Source: Anaerolineae bacterium
GTDB lineage: Bacteria; Chloroflexota; Anaerolineae; Aggregatilineales; Phototrophicaceae
Length of the DNA: 5,398 nucleotides
Reading direction: 5' to 3'
Assembly (NCBI GenBank): GCA_020848855.1
Contig: JADLHH010000233.1
Span: 1 to 5,398, forward strand
The first letter of the stretch is position 1, and every line of letters starts with the position of its first letter. The position numbers were made by a program, and so were the translations under genes. The notes beneath the pieces were generated by a model that was given only the letters and a program-made list of their open reading frames with translations, was not told the origin of the DNA and searched no databases. Below are positions 1 to 5,384 of this stretch, piece after piece.

Positions 1-87
1 AGTCCCGATTATAGAAGTGACTTCCGACCACCGCAACTAGAGGATGCTATGAATGATGCACGAAGTCGCTTCAGACAGTTTACATGA
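1..87 (+). CDS. Possible 3' end of an unidentified gene (partial, 28 codons)
   Basis: Frame 1 is open from the first base of the window to a TGA at 85-87 and would encode 28 residues with a charged, mostly hydrophilic composition (it includes RPPQLEDAMNDARSRF and ends in RQFT). The other two plus-strand frames close within the first 40 bases. If real, this is the C-terminal tail of a plus-strand gene convergent with the deaminase. The composition is reminiscent of an amphipathic C-terminal helix, but 28 codons are too few to name a family. Codon use here is less GC-rich than in the other genes of the window, which lowers confidence. It could equally be chance open frame in intergenic DNA. Confidence 0.35.
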   Translation, partial: SPDYRSDFRPPQLEDAMNDARSRFRQFT

Positions 88-88
88 A

Positions 89-110
89 CATCAGGTGGTC
101 AGGGCTGATG
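89..110. repeat. Short inverted repeat after the left-hand open frame
   Basis: CATCAG (89-94) and CTGATG (105-110) form a perfect 6-bp inverted repeat around a 10-nt spacer, two bases after the TGA that closes the left-edge open frame. No T-tract follows, so it does not meet the pattern of an intrinsic terminator. It could be an RNA hairpin at the end of the upstream transcript or chance. Confidence 0.25.
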
Positions 111-141
111 CAGGAACGGGTTCAAGATTTGAAAAGCTTGA

Positions 142-173
142 TTGAACCGCCAAGTCGCCAAGAACCCCAAAAA
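142..173. repeat. GCCAAG short-period repeat in the convergent intergenic strip
   Basis: Two copies of GCCAAG (149-154 and 157-162) lie 8 bp apart and are followed by a degenerate third unit, CCCAAA (166-171), all preceded by TTGAACC. Read on the minus strand it is a TTGGCG-type string just downstream of the deaminase stop. From memory, strings of this form recur between genes in several environmental bacterial groups; that cannot be verified here. GTTCAA (120-125) and TTGAAC (142-147) also form an inverted repeat that leads into it. The strip 88-180 otherwise holds nothing I can recognise. Confidence 0.4.
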
Positions 174-180
174 CAGAGGC

Positions 181-1419
181 TCAGCCGGTGAACGCCAGCG
201 CATTCGGCTGGTTGTGGGCGATGATCTTCCCGCGCGAAATGACGTACAACGGGATCGACTGATAGCGCAGCGCGTCGAACGGGCTGGCGGCGTCCAGCAC
301 CACCAGATTCGCCGGGTTGCCTTCCGCAATGCCATAATCGCTGACGTTCAGCGAACGCGCGCCGTTGACGCCGATCATGTCGAAGCAGGCGTCGATCTCG
401 GACAAGCCAGTCATCTGGGCGACGTGAACCGTCATGTGCGCCACGCCGATCATGCTGCCGGTTCCGAAGATATACCAGGGATCGTAGATGCAGTCCTGCC
501 CCAGGCTGACGTTGACGCCGTTCTGCCACAATTCCTTGATGCGGGTCAAGCCGCGCCGTTTGGGATAGGTATCCATGCGCCCCTGAAGCGTGATGTTGAT
601 CAGCGGGTTGGCGATGAAATTGACGTTGGTGCGGCGCAGAAAGCCAAGCAGCTTGTAGGCGTAAGCATCGTTGTACGAGCCGAAAGCGGTCGTATGGCTG
701 GCGGAGACGCGCTCGCCGCCGCCGCGCTTGATCGACTCGGCGACGATGACTTCGACGAAGCGCGACTGGTCATCGTCCACCTCGTCGCAGTGAACGTCAA
801 TCAGGCGGTCGTACTGCTCCGCCAGGTCGAAAATGCGCTGGATCGAGCGGACGCCGTCTTCGCGGGTCAATTCGTAGTGCGGAATCCCGCCGACCACGTC
901 TGCGCCGCGCCGGAGCGCTTCTTCGAGCAGCGCCTCGTTTTCGGGGCGCGAATAGATGCCGTCCTGTGGAAAAGCGACAATTTGCAGGGTCGTCCAGTCG
1001 CGCACCTGATCGCGCAGCTCCAGCAGCGCGTCAAGGGCGATCAGGCGCGGCTCGGTCACATCGACGTGGGTGCGCACGTAGAGGACGCCGTGAGTCGCCA
1101 TCAGCCTGAGCGCGTCGAGCGCCCGACGCTGCACATCCTCGCGGGTGAGCGAGACTTTGCGCTCCCCCCAAATCTGGATGCCTTCGAACAGCGTGCCGCT
1201 GGCGTTGAAGCGCGGCTGCCCCGCCGCCAGCACCGAATCCAGATGAATGTGCGATTCGACAAACGGCGGCGTGACCAGCCTGCCGCCGCAGTCGATCACG
1301 TCGCTCCCCAGCGGATCGATCTGCGACGCGATTTGGGCGATTTTCCCAGATTCAATGGCAATGTCGACGGGCTGTTCGCGCCCTTGCAGGCGACCGTTAT
1401 GCAGAATCAACCGGCTCAT
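181..1419 (-). CDS. codA: CodA-family cytosine deaminase, with Cys at the Asp314 position
   Basis: Predicted cytoplasmic, metal-dependent amidohydrolase of 412 residues (E. coli CodA is about 427) that hydrolyses the exocyclic amine of cytosine or a related pyrimidine, giving uracil or its analogue plus ammonia. CodA landmarks are collinear: PPFVESHIHLD (metal ligands His57, His59), VAFPQDG (Gln152, CodA Gln156), DVHCDE (His210 and Glu213, CodA His214 and Glu217), SHTT (His242, CodA His246) and GQDCIYDPWY (Asp309, CodA Asp313). The offset to CodA is a constant four residues. The odd feature is Cys310 where CodA has Asp314, with Gln308 replacing the preceding His; this may shift specificity towards 5-substituted cytosines. 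I chose the ATG at 1417-1419 because AAGGAG (complement of 1425-1430) lies 5 nt upstream; an in-frame GTG at 1455 adds 12 non-conserved residues without a good ribosome site. It is divergent from the importer operon, and no codB-like permease is seen in the window. The family call is very secure; the substrate is not. Confidence 0.95.
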   Translation of the reverse strand: MSRLILHNGRLQGREQPVDIAIESGKIAQIASQIDPLGSDVIDCGGRLVTPPFVESHIHLDSVLAAGQPRFNASGTLFEGIQIWGERKVSLTREDVQRRALDALRLMATHGVLYVRTHVDVTEPRLIALDALLELRDQVRDWTTLQIVAFPQDGIYSRPENEALLEEALRRGADVVGGIPHYELTREDGVRSIQRIFDLAEQYDRLIDVHCDEVDDDQSRFVEVIVAESIKRGGGERVSASHTTAFGSYNDAYAYKLLGFLRRTNVNFIANPLINITLQGRMDTYPKRRGLTRIKELWQNGVNVSLGQDCIYDPWYIFGTGSMIGVAHMTVHVAQMTGLSEIDACFDMIGVNGARSLNVSDYGIAEGNPANLVVLDAASPFDALRYQSIPLYVISRGKIIAHNQPNALAFTG

Positions 1420-1424
1420 AGTGG

Positions 1425-1430
1425 CTCCTT
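1425..1430 (-). promoter_or_regulatory. Ribosome binding site that sets the deaminase start
   Basis: The complement of these bases reads AAGGAG and stands 5 nt before the ATG at 1419. This is what favours the internal start over the upstream in-frame GTG at 1455. Confidence 0.8.
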
Positions 1431-1444
1431 GTGCCGAAGCGTTG

Positions 1445-1455
1445 GTGATAATCAC
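1445..1455. promoter_or_regulatory. Candidate operator: GTGAT-A-ATCAC palindrome
   Basis: A perfect 11-bp palindrome (GTGAT, central A, ATCAC) lies in the divergent region, 15 bp upstream of the deaminase ribosome binding site. After one mismatch on each side, TT/AA at 1442-1443 and 1457-1458 extends the symmetry. The position is suitable for a regulator acting on leftward transcription of the deaminase. The motif type does not identify the regulator, and no regulator gene is in the window. Confidence 0.4.
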
Positions 1456-1466
1456 TAAAACACGTC

Positions 1467-1492
1467 AACGAGGTTTGTGAGATTCCCTCGTT
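1467..1492. promoter_or_regulatory. Candidate operator: AACGAGG-N12-CCTCGTT inverted repeat
   Basis: Perfect 7-bp inverted repeat, arms 1467-1473 and 1486-1492, separated by 12 nt. The spacer contains the TTGTGA proposed as the -35 box of the rightward promoter, so a dimeric protein bound here would cover it. The dyad also lies just upstream of the deaminase leader, so it could control both divergent transcripts. It could instead form an RNA hairpin in a transcript crossing the region. Confidence 0.4.
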
Positions 1493-1504
1493 ACTTGTTA
1501 TAGT
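1475..1504 (+). promoter_or_regulatory. Putative sigma-70-type promoter of the importer operon
   Basis: TTGTGA (1475-1480) and TATAGT (1499-1504, five of six matches to the -10 consensus) are separated by 18 bp, in the most AT-rich part of the window. A start near 1511 would leave a leader of about 40 nt before the binding-protein ATG. A second -10-like string, TATAAC (1530-1535), has no plausible -35 partner. No convincing leftward promoter for the deaminase was found, although it must lie in the same region if the gene is separately transcribed. Confidence 0.4.
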
Positions 1505-1552
1505 AGAAATATTAAGATTTCGGGGAAACTATAACATACATAAGGGGAGATC

Positions 1553-2560
1553 ATGAAGCGATTTTACGTGCTCTTGCTGGTCGTATTCGCCGCCTTTCTG
1601 CTCGCCGTCGTGCCGGTGAGCGCGCAGGATGAGCCGCTGTCGGTGTTCGGGGCGTTCGCCACGCCGATTGAGGAACCCTGGGACGGCGTGATCCACCAGG
1701 CGCTGCTCGCCGCGCAGGAAGCCGGCGAGATCACCTACGAGTACCAGGACGACATCGGCTATTCCGGCGACATGGAAATCGTGCTGCGCGAAGTCGCCGA
1801 AGACCAGCAGCCCGCGATCATCTTCGGGGACGCCTTCGGCAACGAAGAAGTCGTGCGCCGTGTCGCCAAGGACTACCCCGAAATCGCCTTCGTGTTCGGC
1901 TCCGGTTTGGGTCCGTCGCAGCCGAATCTGTCGGTTTTCGACAACTGGATTCATGAACCCGCGTACCTGAGCGGGATGCTCGCCGGTGGGCTGACCGAAA
2001 GCGGCATCATTGGCGTGGTCGGCGGCTACCCGGTGCCAGAAGTCAACCGCATCGTCAACGCTTTCATCGCCGGTGCGCACGAAATCAACCCGGACGCTCA
2101 GGTGCTGGTCAGCTTCCTGAATAGCTGGTTCGACCCGGCGGCGGCGAAGGAAGCGGCGCTGGCGCAGGTGGACGCGGGCGCGGACATCCTGTTCGCCGAG
2201 CGCTTCGGCGTGATCGAGGCGGCGCAGGAGAACGGGCTGCTGGCGTTCGGCAATATGAGCGACCAGAACGAACTCGCGCCCGAAACGGTCGTGACCGGTC
2301 CGGTGTGGAACATGGGTCCGACGGTCGAATTCGTGCTCAACCAGGTGAAAGCCGGGTCGTACACCGCGCTCGATCTGAAAGACTTCTCGATGATGGGACA
2401 GGGCGGCGCAAGCCTCGCCGACCTGCATGGCTTCGAGGACAGCATCGACGCCGACCTGCTGCAAACCGTGATGGACAAGGAGCAGGCGATTATCGACGGG
2501 CTGTTCCGCGTGGATATCGACGAGGCTGCACCGGCGAACGCCGTCACACCGGAGTCGTAA
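1553..2560 (+). CDS. BMP/Med-family ABC importer substrate-binding protein
   Basis: Secreted ligand-binding component (335 residues) of a BMP-type importer; characterised relatives such as PnrA/TmpC bind nucleosides and others bind nucleobases. Residues 1-24 form a signal peptide: MKR, a long hydrophobic core, then VSA before QDE, a signal peptidase I site. There is no lipobox cysteine, unlike many family members, so it is predicted to be released rather than lipid-anchored. The mature part has two type-1 periplasmic-binding lobes. ATPIEEPWDG (36-45) is the first ligand-loop region and replaces the classic DKSFN-type motif. HEPAYLSGMLAGGLTESG (134-151) followed by GVVGGYPVPEVNR (154-166) is the BMP hallmark. 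GNMSDQNELAPE (233-244) lies in the C-terminal lobe. AAGGGGAG at 1542-1549 supports the start. It is the first gene of the operon, separated by 160 bp from the ATPase. The family is secure; the ligand cannot be assigned. Confidence 0.93.
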   Translation: MKRFYVLLLVVFAAFLLAVVPVSAQDEPLSVFGAFATPIEEPWDGVIHQALLAAQEAGEITYEYQDDIGYSGDMEIVLREVAEDQQPAIIFGDAFGNEEVVRRVAKDYPEIAFVFGSGLGPSQPNLSVFDNWIHEPAYLSGMLAGGLTESGIIGVVGGYPVPEVNRIVNAFIAGAHEINPDAQVLVSFLNSWFDPAAAKEAALAQVDAGADILFAERFGVIEAAQENGLLAFGNMSDQNELAPETVVTGPVWNMGPTVEFVLNQVKAGSYTALDLKDFSMMGQGGASLADLHGFEDSIDADLLQTVMDKEQAIIDGLFRVDIDEAAPANAVTPES

Positions 2561-2575
2561 GAACATATTTCCGAA

Positions 2576-2654
2576 GTAGGGGCGCACGGCAATCTTCGAT
2601 TGCTGGGTGTGCGCCCCTCTTTCGCATTGGGCAGACACACGGGTCTGCCCCTAC
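2576..2654. repeat. Palindromic intergenic element with GTAGGGGC/GCCCCTAC ends
   Basis: A 79-bp unit begins with GTAGGGGC (2576-2583) and ends with its exact reverse complement, GCCCCTAC (2647-2654). It contains two hairpins: the long one at 2578-2618 and a second formed by GGGCAGAC (2629-2636) and GTCTGCCC (2643-2650) around a 6-nt loop. It has no coding capacity. A related, truncated copy in the opposite orientation lies at 4261-4275. The architecture resembles REP/MITE-like dispersed palindromes. The rest of the gap, 2655-2720, holds nothing recognisable beyond the ATPase leader. Confidence 0.6.
2578..2622 (+). terminator. Strong hairpin after the binding-protein gene; possible attenuator or partial terminator
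   Basis: AGGGGCGCAC (2578-2587) pairs perfectly with GTGCGCCCCT (2609-2618). Inside it CAATC (2590-2594) pairs with GATTG (2598-2602) around a TTC loop, leaving an asymmetric internal loop. A short weak pyrimidine tract (CTTT, 2619-2622) follows. It begins 17 bp after the stop codon at 2558-2560. The poor T-tract argues against complete termination. A stable stem here would protect the upstream message and could make the binding protein more abundant than the downstream membrane components. The hairpin is also part of the palindromic repeat described separately. Confidence 0.45.
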
Positions 2655-2720
2655 AGACATCCGCTTTACCAAAGTTGCAGCCTCTTGAATTCTACCTTCG
2701 ATACACCACGAGCCTGAATC

Positions 2721-4208
2721 ATGACGTTACTGGAAATGCGCGGCATCACCAAGCGCTTCGGCAGCCTGACCGCCAATGACGACGTGAGCCTCGAAGTTGA
2801 GCGCGGCGAAATTCACGCGCTGCTGGGCGAAAATGGCGCGGGCAAATCCACGCTGATGAAAATCCTGTACGGCTTGTACCAGCCCGATTCGGGCAGCATT
2901 CGCGTGGACGATCAGGTCGTGCAGTTGAAGTCGCCCGCCGACGCCATCGCCAGCGGGATCGGCTTCGTGTCGCAGCATTTCGCGCTGGTTCCGACGTTTA
3001 CGGTCGCCGAAAACGTGCTCCTCGGTCACGAGCACAGCGCCATCCGCAGCCGCGCCGAGATGCGCCGGATCGTCAACGAGACGGCAGAGCGCTATCACTT
3101 CAGCGCCGACCCCGACGCGGTGGTGGGCGATCTGGCGGTCGGGCAGCAGCAGCGCGTCGAAATCCTCAAGGCGCTGTATCGCGGCTGCCGGGTGCTGATC
3201 CTCGACGAGCCGACGGCGGTGCTGACGCCGCAGGATACTGCCAGTCTGTTCGCCACGCTGCGCGCGCTCCAGCAGGACGGTCTCGCGGTGATCATCATCA
3301 CCCACAAGCTGGACGAGGTGCTGGCGATCAGCCAGCGCGTGACCGTGCTGCGGCTGGGCAAGGTCGTCGGACAGGTCGAAACCAGCCGGACGAGCGCCCC
3401 GGCGCTGGCGCAGATGATGGTCGGTCGGCAGACGGTGCAGGTCGTGCGAAACACGGATCACCGTCCGTCAGCGAAGGTCATGCTCGACGCGGCGAATCTG
3501 TCGATGACGGATAAGCGCGGCGTGCGGACGCTCAGCGACGTGTCATTTCAGATCAAGGCGGGCGAAATCGTCGGCGTCGCCGGGGTGGCGGGCAACGGTC
3601 AGAGCGAGCTGGTCGCCATCCTGACGGGCATGATGACGCCGGATACGGGCGGCGTCGCGGTGAACGGTCAGCCGATGGCATTCGGCGACCCGCGCGAATG
3701 CACACGACTGCACGTCGCGCGCATCCCGGAAGACCGGCTGAAAGGGGTGGTCGGCGATTTGAGCGTCGCCGACAACCTGATGCTGGAGCAAGCCGACCAC
3801 TTCACGCGAGCGGGTCACCTGAATCACCGGCAGATCGTCGAACATGCCGAAACGCTGATCCGCGAGTTCCAGATCAAGGCGTTGCCGAAGGACGCGGTGC
3901 GCACGCTCTCCGGCGGCAACATCCAGAAGGTGATTCTGGCGCGCACGCTCTCGCAGAAGCCGAACGTGGTGATCGCCGCGCAGCCGACACGCGGACTCGA
4001 CGTGGGCGCGACCGAGTACGTGCATCAGAAGCTGATGGAGCAGAAACAGCGCGGCGCGGCGATTTTGCTGATCTCGGAAGACCTGGACGAAATCCTGATC
4101 CTGAGCGACCGCGTGTTCGTGATGTATCACGGCGGCATCGCGGGCGAGTTCAGCGCCGACAACCTGGACGTGGAACACATCGGGCTGCTGATGACGGGGG
4201 CACGGTAA
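2721..4208 (+). CDS. Two-domain ABC importer ATPase of the BMP/nucleoside type
   Basis: Cytoplasmic energising subunit of 495 residues with tandem ATPase domains, as in RbsA, MglA and NupO/YufO. Domain 1 is intact: Walker A GENGAGKST (36-44), Q-loop Gln85, signature VGQQQ (140-144), Walker B LILDEPT (159-165) and switch His195. Domain 2 is degenerate in the subfamily's usual way: its P-loop GVAGNGQS (288-295) has Gln for Lys, LSGGN (396-400) is intact, the Walker B region reads IAAQPTRGLD (418-427) without the catalytic Asp/Glu pair, and SED (452-454) replaces the switch His. One composite ATP site is therefore expected to do most of the hydrolysis. An in-frame TGA immediately upstream (2715-2717) rules out a longer protein. 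The ribosome site is weak (ACGAG at 2708-2712). The IAAQPTRGLD signature favours a nucleoside/BMP transporter over a sugar one, matching the preceding gene. Confidence 0.95.
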   Translation: MTLLEMRGITKRFGSLTANDDVSLEVERGEIHALLGENGAGKSTLMKILYGLYQPDSGSIRVDDQVVQLKSPADAIASGIGFVSQHFALVPTFTVAENVLLGHEHSAIRSRAEMRRIVNETAERYHFSADPDAVVGDLAVGQQQRVEILKALYRGCRVLILDEPTAVLTPQDTASLFATLRALQQDGLAVIIITHKLDEVLAISQRVTVLRLGKVVGQVETSRTSAPALAQMMVGRQTVQVVRNTDHRPSAKVMLDAANLSMTDKRGVRTLSDVSFQIKAGEIVGVAGVAGNGQSELVAILTGMMTPDTGGVAVNGQPMAFGDPRECTRLHVARIPEDRLKGVVGDLSVADNLMLEQADHFTRAGHLNHRQIVEHAETLIREFQIKALPKDAVRTLSGGNIQKVILARTLSQKPNVVIAAQPTRGLDVGATEYVHQKLMEQKQRGAAILLISEDLDEILILSDRVFVMYHGGIAGEFSADNLDVEHIGLLMTGAR

Positions 4209-4260
4209 AAACAGGACTGAGTTTTGATGATTGCGGCGCATGGATTGTGGGAGGCGGCGC

Positions 4261-4275
4261 GCCGTGCCCCTACGG
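4261..4275. repeat. Truncated inverted copy of the GTAGGGGC palindromic element
   Basis: GCCGTGCCCCTAC (4261-4273) equals the reverse complement of 2576-2590 except for a two-base CG deletion, and it keeps the terminal GCCCCTAC (4266-4273). A self-complementary CGGCGCGCCG (4255-4264) abuts it and a short CCGT/ACGG stem encloses it. It lies in the 117-bp gap between the ATPase and permease genes. No second end was found, so this looks like a remnant. Confidence 0.45.
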
Positions 4276-4314
4276 TCACGAGGCAAGCGCCGGGCGATTT
4301 GGAAATGAACAGCT

Positions 4315-4320
4315 AAAGGA
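4315..4320 (+). promoter_or_regulatory. Ribosome binding site of the permease gene
   Basis: AAAGGA stands 5 nt before the ATG at 4326. It fixes this start and shows that the permease is translated independently despite the 117-bp gap from the ATPase gene. Confidence 0.7.
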
Positions 4321-4325
4321 ACGGT

Positions 4326-5384
4326 ATGTTTGGATTGAAACTGGAACGCGCTCCTGCCCCGCTGTGGATGCGCGGCGTCATCCCGCTGATCGCCATCGCG
4401 CTGACGTTCGTGCTGGTCAGCGTGCTGGTGATCGCGGCGGGGGCTGACCCGGTGGCGGCGTTCTTCGAACTGCTGATCAACCCGCTGACCAAGAACTCGG
4501 CGCGGCTCGACATCCTTGTGCTGGCGACGCCGATCATCCTGACGGGTGTGGCGGTGTCGCTGGCGTTCGCCTGCGGCTACTATAACATCGGTGCGGAAGG
4601 GCAGCTTTACGCGGGCGCGATTGCCGCCGGGTGGATTGGCACGATGGTCGAGGGCGCGTCGCCGCTGGTCGCCATCCCGCTGATGCTGGTCGGCGGGTTC
4701 ATCGCCGGAGCGCTGTGGGCGCTGCTCCCGGCGCTGCTCAAGGTGCGGCTGCGCGTCGACGAAGTGGTGACGACGCTACTGCTGAACTCGGTGATGCTGT
4801 TCATCGTCAGCTCGCTGCTGAACGGTCCCTGGCGCGACCCTGAGACGGGCTGGCCCCAGTCGCCGACGATTGCCGAGGCGGCGCAGTTCCCGCAGATCAT
4901 CGCGCGCTCGCGGGTGCATCTCGGCTTTCTGGTGGCGCTGGTCGTCGCCGGGCTGGTGTGGTGGCTGCTCACGCGCACGCGCTTCGGGCTGGAACTGCGC
5001 GCGGTCGGCAAAAACCGCGACGCGGCGCAGTTCCTCGGCATCCGTGTTGGGCGGATGATGCTGGTCACGGCGCTGATCAGCGGGGGAATCGCCGGGCTGG
5101 CGGGCGTCGGCGAGGTCGCGGGCATCCAGTTCCACGTGATCGACTCACTGTCGCCGGGTTTCGGCTACACCGGCATCATCGTCGCCACGCTCGGCGCGCT
5201 GACAAGTCCCGGTGCGCTGCTGGCGGCGCTGTTTCTGGCGCTGGTCAGCCGGGGGGCGCTGTCCGCCAGCCGCGAGCTTTCCGTACCGGTGTATCTGGGC
5301 GACGTGATACAGGCGGCGCTGCTGCTGGTCATGCTGGCGGCGCTGCTGCTCGACCGCTACCGCCTGCGCAGGAGCAATCGCTGA
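4326..5384 (+). CDS. ABC importer permease, BPD_transp_2 family (NupP/YufP type)
   Basis: Inner-membrane channel subunit of 352 residues, about the usual length for NupP-like permeases. Hydrophobic segments are visible near residues 17-38, 62-84, 93-108, 113-137, 147-166, 198-216, 243-264, 281-306 and 321-343, so eight to ten membrane spans are likely. The family hallmark follows the second span: ACGYYNIGAEGQLYAGA (82-98). EVVTTLLLNSV (146-156) is also typical. The cytoplasmic loop GLELRAVGKNRDAAQFLGI (221-239) is the equivalent of the coupling (EAA-like) loop that docks on the ATPase. The basic tail DRYRLRRSNR fits a cytoplasmic C-terminus. Its stop codon overlaps the start of the next gene by one base, implying translational coupling of the two permeases. 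Family assignment is secure; substrate must be inferred from the neighbours. Confidence 0.94.
   Translation: MFGLKLERAPAPLWMRGVIPLIAIALTFVLVSVLVIAAGADPVAAFFELLINPLTKNSARLDILVLATPIILTGVAVSLAFACGYYNIGAEGQLYAGAIAAGWIGTMVEGASPLVAIPLMLVGGFIAGALWALLPALLKVRLRVDEVVTTLLLNSVMLFIVSSLLNGPWRDPETGWPQSPTIAEAAQFPQIIARSRVHLGFLVALVVAGLVWWLLTRTRFGLELRAVGKNRDAAQFLGIRVGRMMLVTALISGGIAGLAGVGEVAGIQFHVIDSLSPGFGYTGIIVATLGALTSPGALLAALFLALVSRGALSASRELSVPVYLGDVIQAALLLVMLAALLLDRYRLRRSNR

Noticed and set aside
142..173. The GCCAAG repeat as a CRISPR array or tRNA remnant.
   Set aside because: Units are 6-8 bp with no spacers of CRISPR length, and no cloverleaf or CCA end can be drawn.
142..1458. A 438-codon open frame on the plus strand antisense to the deaminase.
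   Set aside because: Its translation is low-complexity, rich in Asp, Val, Arg, Ala and Gln, with no recognisable motif, while the opposite strand matches CodA residue by residue with a ribosome site. It is a by-product of GC-biased third codon positions.
1529..2638. A 369-codon open frame on the minus strand antisense to the binding-protein gene, running into the palindromic element.
   Set aside because: It is His/Arg/Val-rich mirror sequence without motifs, and its beginning lies inside the hairpin repeat. The plus-strand frame has a signal peptide, a ribosome site and BMP motifs.
2675..2703. Possible promoter for the ATPase gene (TTGCAG, 17 bp, TCGATA).
   Set aside because: The -10 string is a very poor match and the region is not markedly AT-rich, so internal transcription starts cannot be supported from sequence alone.
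3573..4069. Degenerate Walker A and Walker B of the second ATPase domain as evidence of a broken transporter.
   Set aside because: Gln in the P-loop and the AAQPTRGLD string are usual in BMP/nucleoside-type two-domain ATPases. The first domain is intact and the reading frame is continuous.
3543..4286. A 247-codon minus-strand open frame over the second ATPase domain and the following gap.
   Set aside because: No family motif; its composition is typical of an antisense shadow of a GC-rich gene, and the ATPase frame is unambiguous.
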